This document shows positions 5,305 to 8,706 of a stretch of 8,706 nucleotides of DNA, one piece after another; the first letter of the stretch is position 1; every line of letters begins with the position of its first letter. The notes under the pieces were generated by a model. The model made no database searches and was not told the DNA's origin. It worked only from the letters and a program-made list of their open reading frames with translations. Location: the NCBI GenBank assembly GCA_964396185.1, contig CAYNEI010000081.1:1-8706 (forward strand). Reading direction: 5' to 3'. The position numbers and the translations under genes were made by a program. Source of the DNA: CAYNEI01 sp964396185 (lineage in GTDB: Archaea; Thermoplasmatota; SW-10-69-26).

Positions 5305-6165
5305 GTGCCGAAACAGTCCAACAGATCCCCGCTAGGCCGACGGCCGACGATCATCCTTGCTGCTCTGCTCGCTCTTGCCGGCTTGGCCCTGGCGGTCCCA
5401 CACGCCGGGGCGACTAGTTGCGAGGACGACCTGGATCAGGACGGCTACATCTCCGCTGCGTGCGGGGGCGCGGACTGCGACGACACGGACTCCTCCATCC
5501 ACCCTGGCGCGACCGACACCCCCAACGACGGCATCGACCAGGACTGCGACGGCCAGGACGCCTCCGAGTGGTACGAGGACGCCGACGGCGACGGGTACGG
5601 CAACCCCTCGTCCTCGACCGTTGCCAACGATGCGCCCCCAGGCTACGTGGCCGACAACACCGATTGCAACGACGGGGACGATACGGTGTACCCCGGGGCC
5701 GAGGAGATCGCCGATGGCCAGGACAACGATTGCGACGGGCTCGTCGACGAGGGCCTGGACGCCGACGGCGACGGTGTGCTCGACAGCGAGGACAACTGCC
5801 CCTCGCAGCCCAACGCGGACCAAGCGGACTTCGACGGGGATGGCCTCGGCGATGCCTGCGATCCGGACGACGACAACGACGGGCTCACCGACAGCCAAGA
5901 GGCTGCCCTCGGCACCGACCCCCTGAACCCCGACACCGACGACGACGGGCTCCCCGACGGGGATGAGGTGTTCGTCCACGGCTCAGACCCCCTGGACGTG
6001 GATACCGACGGGGACCTCTTCGCCGATGGGACCGAGGTCGAGGCCGGCTCGGATCCCGCCAACCCCACCTCCTTCCCGCTGCCCACTGGAGGCACGATCA
6101 CGCTGCTCCCGGACCGGCCGATGGATGAGCTTCCGGTGACCGACGAGCTGGACCCCATCGCCTGA
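5305..6165 (+). CDS. Secreted Asp-rich protein with MopE metal-binding and thrombospondin type 3 repeats
   Basis: The 286-residue protein carries a basic N-region and hydrophobic core (12-34) with likely cleavage after HAGA (33-36), so it is exported. Two MopE-type motifs follow, each ending in D-C-D-G: residues 46-84 (ADCDDTDSSIHPGA, then GIDQDCDG) and 94-148 (TDCNDGDDTVYPGAEE, then GQDNDCDG). From 151 onward come calcium-binding Asp repeats of the thrombospondin type 3 kind: DADGDGVLDSEDNCP (152-166), ADFDGDGLGDACDPDDDNDG (174-193), DTDDDGLPDGDE (210-221) and DTDGDLFADGTE (233-244). Eight cysteines, an even number, suggest disulfides. The protein is strongly acidic and should be stabilised by Ca2+. 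There is no C-terminal anchor, so how it is held at the surface is unclear; TSP3-like stalks usually belong to larger proteins with adhesive domains. The start is GTG at 5305 (Shine-Dalgarno GGGAGG); an upstream TTG at 5236 is less likely. Confidence 0.88.
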   Translation: MPKQSNRSPLGRRPTIILAALLALAGLALAVPHAGATSCEDDLDQDGYISAACGGADCDDTDSSIHPGATDTPNDGIDQDCDGQDASEWYEDADGDGYGNPSSSTVANDAPPGYVADNTDCNDGDDTVYPGAEEIADGQDNDCDGLVDEGLDADGDGVLDSEDNCPSQPNADQADFDGDGLGDACDPDDDNDGLTDSQEAALGTDPLNPDTDDDGLPDGDEVFVHGSDPLDVDTDGDLFADGTEVEAGSDPANPTSFPLPTGGTITLLPDRPMDELPVTDELDPIA

Positions 6166-6167
6166 GG

Positions 6168-6173
6168 TTCAAG
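6168..6173 (+). promoter_or_regulatory. -26 box of the CHY zinc-finger gene
   Basis: TTCAAG lies just after the stop codon of the preceding gene and is centred about 26 bases before the GTG at 6197. It matches the boxes of the ABC-F and aconitase genes in sequence and distance, suggesting that the zinc-finger gene has its own leaderless transcript despite the 31-base gap to the upstream gene. Confidence 0.5.
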
Positions 6174-6196
6174 ACCAGAAGCCTCCATGCCTGGGC

Positions 6197-6520
6197 GTGG
6201 AACCCCGGGTCCAGGGTGCAGTGGTGGACGAGCAGACGCGGTGCAAGCACTGGTCAAGCCAGCGCGACGTCGTCGCGTTCCGGTTCAAGTGCTGCGGGGA
6301 GTGGTACCCGTGTCGGACCTGCCACGACGGGGCCACCGACCACGAGGCCCAGGTGTGGGGGCCTGGCGAGCTGGCCGAGCACGCGGTGCTCTGTGGGGTC
6401 TGCTCGACGACCATGACCATCGAGGCTTATGTGGCCTGCCAGCACGCCTGCCCATCCTGTGGAGCCGGGTTCAACCCAGCGTGCCGGGGGCACTGGGGGC
6501 GATACTTCGCGGTATCATAA
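6197..6520 (+). CDS. CHY-type zinc-finger protein
   Basis: The 107-residue protein is a stand-alone CHY zinc-finger domain, with the Cys/His pattern RCKHW (15-19), CCGEWYPCRTCHDG (32-45), H49, CGVC (66-69), C81, CPSC (85-88), FNPAC (92-96) and H99, enough ligands for about three zinc ions. The closing pattern CPSCGAGFNPACRGHWGRYF (85-104) is diagnostic. Single-domain relatives include yeast Hot13, which acts in metal and redox handling of mitochondrial intermembrane-space proteins; in prokaryotes the role is not known to me. It has no signal peptide and should be cytoplasmic. The GTG at 6197 fits the family N-terminus (VQGAVVDEQTRC); the ATG at 6187 is out of frame. The preceding gene encodes a secreted, metal-binding-type protein, but its own -26 box argues against a strict operon. 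Confidence 0.92.
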   Translation: MEPRVQGAVVDEQTRCKHWSSQRDVVAFRFKCCGEWYPCRTCHDGATDHEAQVWGPGELAEHAVLCGVCSTTMTIEAYVACQHACPSCGAGFNPACRGHWGRYFAVS

Positions 6521-6592
6521 CCATTACAAGTCCTGGATTCGCATTCGAGGCGCGTCAAGATGAGCGTCGCTCAGCCCAGGCGGATGACGGAC

Positions 6593-6800
6593 ACACAGGG
6601 TTCACAGGGTAGCACAGGGTAGCACAGAGAACACAGGACCGAACCGGCAGGCCGACCGCTACCGACCGCTAGTGGCGCACGGCTGGGGCACTACCCAAGC
6701 GGCGATCAGGCTGCGAGACAGTTCAATGGTGCTCAGCGTACTTGTTGAGATGGTTGGCCGCCGTTCCCGTGGCCCCTGTGCTTCCCTGTGACCCCTGTGT
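6593..6800. repeat. Pair of 27-base inverted repeats built from CACAGGG units
   Basis: The gap 6521-6865 holds no gene. Its main structure is two arms, 6593-6619 and 6774-6800, which are reverse complements at 25 of 27 positions and separated by 154 bases. Each arm has three CACAGGG units spaced 9 and 10 bases apart. The left arm continues with degenerate copies CACAGAG (6623-6629) and CACAGG (6632-6637). Similarity continues weakly outside the arms (GATGACGG at 6583-6590 against the reverse complement of 6801-6807). Transcribed, it would form a long stem-loop; as DNA it resembles a non-autonomous mobile element or a dispersed repeat. No target-site duplication was found by eye, and there is no transposase. 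Confidence 0.7.
6651..6670. repeat. Short tandem duplication inside the inverted-repeat loop
   Basis: GCCGACCGCT (6651-6660) is followed directly by ACCGACCGCT (6661-6670), matching at nine of ten positions. It lies in the loop between the two CACAGGG arms and has no visible function. Confidence 0.5.
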
Positions 6801-6865
6801 CTGCCATCAGCGCTGCCCCGCATCCGGTGACGTGCCATCCGATAGGGATCTCGAACCTCCCCTCT

Positions 6866-7375
6866 TCAGAGCCCACCCACCGGCGTCCCGTATTGGTGCC
6901 AGTCCAGCCTGGGCGGTTCGATGTCCCGGCTCCAGAAGGCCGCGATGAGCTCGCCGCGGTGCCACTGCTCGTGGGTGAACACGATCCACAGCAGCTCCTC
7001 GATGGTGAGCTCGTCCTTGACCAGCCACGAGGACTCCTCGAGCTCGATGGCGCGCTGGAGCTCCTTCTCGCTCAAGCCGTCCACGAGCTCGTGGGTGCGC
7101 GCGCGGGTCTCCGTGAGGAAGTCGATCACGGGCTCGGCCTCGTGGAGCTCCTTGGTGGAGTAGGGCGGGTTGCGCCAATCGGGCTGGCCCCCCTCGATGA
7201 CACCGCACCACGTGTGCTCCACGTTCCCGATGTGCGTCAGGATGCCAAGCGGCGAGCGGAAGCTGAACTCGAAGTTCTCGTCCAGGAGCGCGTCCTCCTG
7301 GTCGCGCAGCCAGGGGAACCAACGCTCGTTGACGGCATCGGAGAAGGCGATCATCTGGTGGACGCTGATGGCCAT
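6866..7375 (-). CDS. DinB/DUF664-type four-helix metalloprotein
   Basis: The 169-residue protein has the size and pattern of the DinB-like (DUF664) superfamily, small four-helix bundles that bind a divalent metal through three histidines. Seen here: ILTHIGNVEHTW (45-56, with H48 and H54) and FTHEQWHRGEL (133-143, with H135 and H139), the latter being the typical C-terminal HxxxHRGEL motif. There is no signal peptide, so it is cytoplasmic. Some members are thiol (bacillithiol or mycothiol) dependent transferases or maleylpyruvate isomerases, but most have no known reaction, and none can be assigned here. The ATG at 7375 starts the family-typical first helix. The minus-strand GTTGAT at about 7405-7400 is a weak candidate for its -26 box. 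It diverges from the membrane-anchored protein gene at 7501 across 125 bases. Confidence 0.87.
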   Translation of the reverse strand: MAISVHQMIAFSDAVNERWFPWLRDQEDALLDENFEFSFRSPLGILTHIGNVEHTWCGVIEGGQPDWRNPPYSTKELHEAEPVIDFLTETRARTHELVDGLSEKELQRAIELEESSWLVKDELTIEELLWIVFTHEQWHRGELIAAFWSRDIEPPRLDWHQYGTPVGGL

Positions 7376-7500
7376 GGACCCGGAAGGGGTCTGGGGGGCA
7401 TCAACCTACGGGCCCCTCCGACCGTGGGACCCTGGGCCCATCCACCCGCTCGGGAACCCTGCCAACCCCCTAGAGGGAGCTCGACGCCAACACCCCTTGC

Positions 7501-8076
7501 ATGGGCCGTGGCCTCGCATCGGTAGCGCTGCTCTTCGCCTGCCTGCTCCTGCTAGCCCTGACACCGGCCATGGCGGATCAGAACACGCGCCTGGAGGACC
7601 CGGACGGGCTGCTTGCCCCACAGGCCAGCGGCATCCAGATCACACGCTACGAGATCGTGGCCGACGAGCCGGTGGTGGGCAGCTCGGTGGCGGTGCGTGT
7701 CGTGCTTGAGGCGCCCAGCGATGCCCTCGGGCGGGCCGGGCTCACGGTGGTGATGGAGCACGATGGCCGCGCTGTGGACGCCGAAACCCATGCGCCCCTC
7801 ACGCTTCAGGCCGACCGACCCGTGCTCTTGGAGGTCTTCTGGGATCCACCTGCCCCCGGCACGTACACGCTCATCCCCGTGGTGGATATCACCGCGGGAG
7901 AGGACATCCCGTTGCCACCCCGTACGCTCACGGTGCATGAGCAGGGTCCCAGCGCCCACGGGGACCCGGACTCCGTGCAGGAGCGTATCCACCCCCAGCT
8001 CGCGCCGGGCACGATCCTCTGGACGCTTGCCCTGGCCAGCCTGGCGCTGTTCTCCTGGCGCGTGCGTGACCGGTGA
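7501..8076 (+). CDS. Type I membrane-anchored exported protein with a predicted Ig-like domain
   Basis: The 191-residue protein has a Sec signal peptide (hydrophobic 7-22, likely cleavage after AMA at 23-25). Its extracytoplasmic part of about 140 residues has alternating hydrophobic strands (45-145: ITRYEIVADEPVVGSSVAVRV, then RPVLLEVFWDPPAPGTYTLIPVVDI). This is a pattern seen in CARDB- or Ig-like beta-sandwich domains, where PPAPGTYTL forms a typical late strand. It ends with one transmembrane helix (about 168-186) and the basic cytoplasmic tail WRVRDR. It is therefore a single-pass surface protein with its domain outside. I cannot name a family or function. The ATG at 7501 directly precedes the signal peptide; no Shine-Dalgarno is seen, and the sequence TAGAGG near -28 is only a poor TATA candidate. 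The aconitase gene follows on the same strand after 64 bases. Confidence 0.75.
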   Translation: MGRGLASVALLFACLLLLALTPAMADQNTRLEDPDGLLAPQASGIQITRYEIVADEPVVGSSVAVRVVLEAPSDALGRAGLTVVMEHDGRAVDAETHAPLTLQADRPVLLEVFWDPPAPGTYTLIPVVDITAGEDIPLPPRTLTVHEQGPSAHGDPDSVQERIHPQLAPGTILWTLALASLALFSWRVRDR

Positions 8077-8112
8077 GCCAGCGCGGCGGGGCAGCGCGCC
8101 CTTGGCAAGCCT

Positions 8113-8118
8113 CTTGAA
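8113..8118 (+). promoter_or_regulatory. -26 box of the aconitase gene
   Basis: CTTGAA, centred about 26 bases before the ATG at 8141, is the reverse complement of the TTCAAG boxes before the ABC-F and CHY zinc-finger genes. No Shine-Dalgarno precedes the ATG, suggesting a leaderless transcript separate from the upstream gene. Confidence 0.5.
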
Positions 8119-8140
8119 CCCCGCCCCCTTTCAGCCGTCC

Positions 8141-8706
8141 ATGTCGCCCACGCCGGATCCCTTCGACGCCCTCACGACCCTCGAGGTGGATGGGACCGCC
8201 CACAAGATGGTGGATCTCAACGTTCTCGAGGAGCAGGGTCTCTGCGAGCTCGCCAAGCTGCCGGTGAGCATCCGGGTCCTCATCGAGTCGGTGCTCCGCA
8301 ACCTCGATGGCGAGACCATCACCGAGCAAGACGTGCGCAACGCCGCCTCCTGGACACCGGACGTCCCGGACGTCGAGGTCCCGTACACGCCAAGCCGCGT
8401 CGTCTTGCAGGACCTCACCGGCGTGCCCGCCGTCGTCGATCTGGCTGCGCTGCGCTCGGCGGCCGAGCGCGCCGGTAAGGATCCAAGCATCGTCGAGCCC
8501 GAGGTCCCGTGCGATCTGGTCATCGACCACAGCGTCCAGGTGGATTTCTACGGAGCCGAGGAGGCCTACGCGCTCAACGTCGAGAAGGAGTACGAGCGCA
8601 ACGGCGAGCGGTACAAGGCGCTCAAGTGGGCCCAGCAGGCCTTCGAGAAGTTCCGGGTGGTCCCACCTGGCATCGGGATCGTCCACCAGGTCAACCTCGA
8701 GTACCT
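8141..8706 (+). CDS. acnA: Aconitate hydratase AcnA, N-terminal part, cut by window end
   Basis: The visible 188 residues match the start of AcnA/IRP1-type aconitase, which interconverts citrate and isocitrate in the citric acid cycle with a [4Fe-4S] cluster. Diagnostic segments are LPVSIRVLIESVLRN (42-56), SRVVLQDLTGVPAVVDLAAL (86-105), DLVIDHSVQVD (126-136), RNGERYKALKWAQQAF (153-168) and VVPPGIGIVHQVNLEYL (172-188). The normal length is about 890-930 residues, so only a fifth is present, and the cluster cysteines lie beyond the window. The ATG at 8141 gives a slightly extended but normal N-terminus and is preceded at -26 by CTTGAA. Nothing in the visible part is broken. The AcnA type rather than AcnB is clear from these motifs. 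Confidence 0.95.
   Translation, partial: MSPTPDPFDALTTLEVDGTAHKMVDLNVLEEQGLCELAKLPVSIRVLIESVLRNLDGETITEQDVRNAASWTPDVPDVEVPYTPSRVVLQDLTGVPAVVDLAALRSAAERAGKDPSIVEPEVPCDLVIDHSVQVDFYGAEEAYALNVEKEYERNGERYKALKWAQQAFEKFRVVPPGIGIVHQVNLEY

Noticed and set aside
5166..5354. N-terminal extension of the ABC-F protein to a start at 5354
   Set aside because: The 63 extra residues do not resemble the family N-terminus and would overlap the divergent gene; the GTG at 5165 fits both the family start and the -26 box.
5332..5979. Val/Gly-rich minus-strand frame opposite the MopE/TSP3 gene
   Set aside because: It is the mirror of Asp-rich codons (GAC/GTC) on the other strand and has no independent support.
6560..6622. 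Short plus-strand ORF of about 20 codons starting at 6560
   Set aside because: It runs into the CACAGGG repeats, has no promoter or Shine-Dalgarno, and its product (MSVAQPRRMTDTQGSQG...) reflects the repeats.
6593..6637. CRISPR array
   Set aside because: The CACAGGG units are 7 bases with 2-3 base spacers and inverted copies downstream; there are no long spacers and no cas genes.

Overview
The window is high-GC, gene-dense DNA that looks archaeal. The evidence is a DUF357 protein (a family I know only from archaea), TATA-like boxes centred about 25-28 bases before many start codons with no ribosome binding site (leaderless transcription), a lipobox protein, and a secreted protein with N-glycosylation sequons. 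A Thermoplasmata-like or other euryarchaeal lineage is my best guess, but the lineage cannot be fixed from this sequence. No phage, transposase, CRISPR, tRNA or rRNA gene is visible. I see no obvious new multi-gene system. The most interesting material is non-coding or regulatory.

Layout. Positions 1-545 (minus) hold most of an enoyl-CoA hydratase, cut by the window edge. Just upstream on the same strand is a small DUF357 gene (585-887), which ends in a hairpin plus U-tract and starts behind an inverted repeat that overlaps its TATA-like box. Positions 888-1300 contain no gene but are full of stable hairpins and end in T6 on the plus strand; this is a candidate structured RNA. A lipoprotein gene (1301-2098, minus) diverges from a four-helix DUF1761 membrane protein (2205-2618, plus). 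A small secreted protein (2675-3259, minus) and an ABC-F ATPase (3360-5165, minus) follow. The ABC-F gene diverges from a secreted, Asp-rich, calcium-binding-type protein with MopE and thrombospondin type 3 repeats (5305-6165, plus), which is followed closely by a CHY zinc-finger protein (6197-6520, plus). A 345-base gap holds a pair of near-perfect 27-base inverted repeats. Then come a DinB/DUF664-type metalloprotein (6866-7375, minus), a type I membrane-anchored protein (7501-8076, plus), and the N-terminal third or less of aconitase AcnA (8141-8706, plus), cut by the window end.

How the genes relate. Most are single transcription units with their own promoter, not one pathway. Enoyl-CoA hydratase (fatty acid or CoA-ester degradation) and aconitase (citric acid cycle) suggest a heterotrophic, respiring cell. 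ABC-F and the CHY zinc finger are cytoplasmic housekeeping or stress functions. Four genes encode exported or surface proteins of unknown role. Two expression modes seem to coexist: leaderless genes with a box at about -26, and two exported-protein genes with a TATA box farther upstream plus a purine-rich Shine-Dalgarno sequence.
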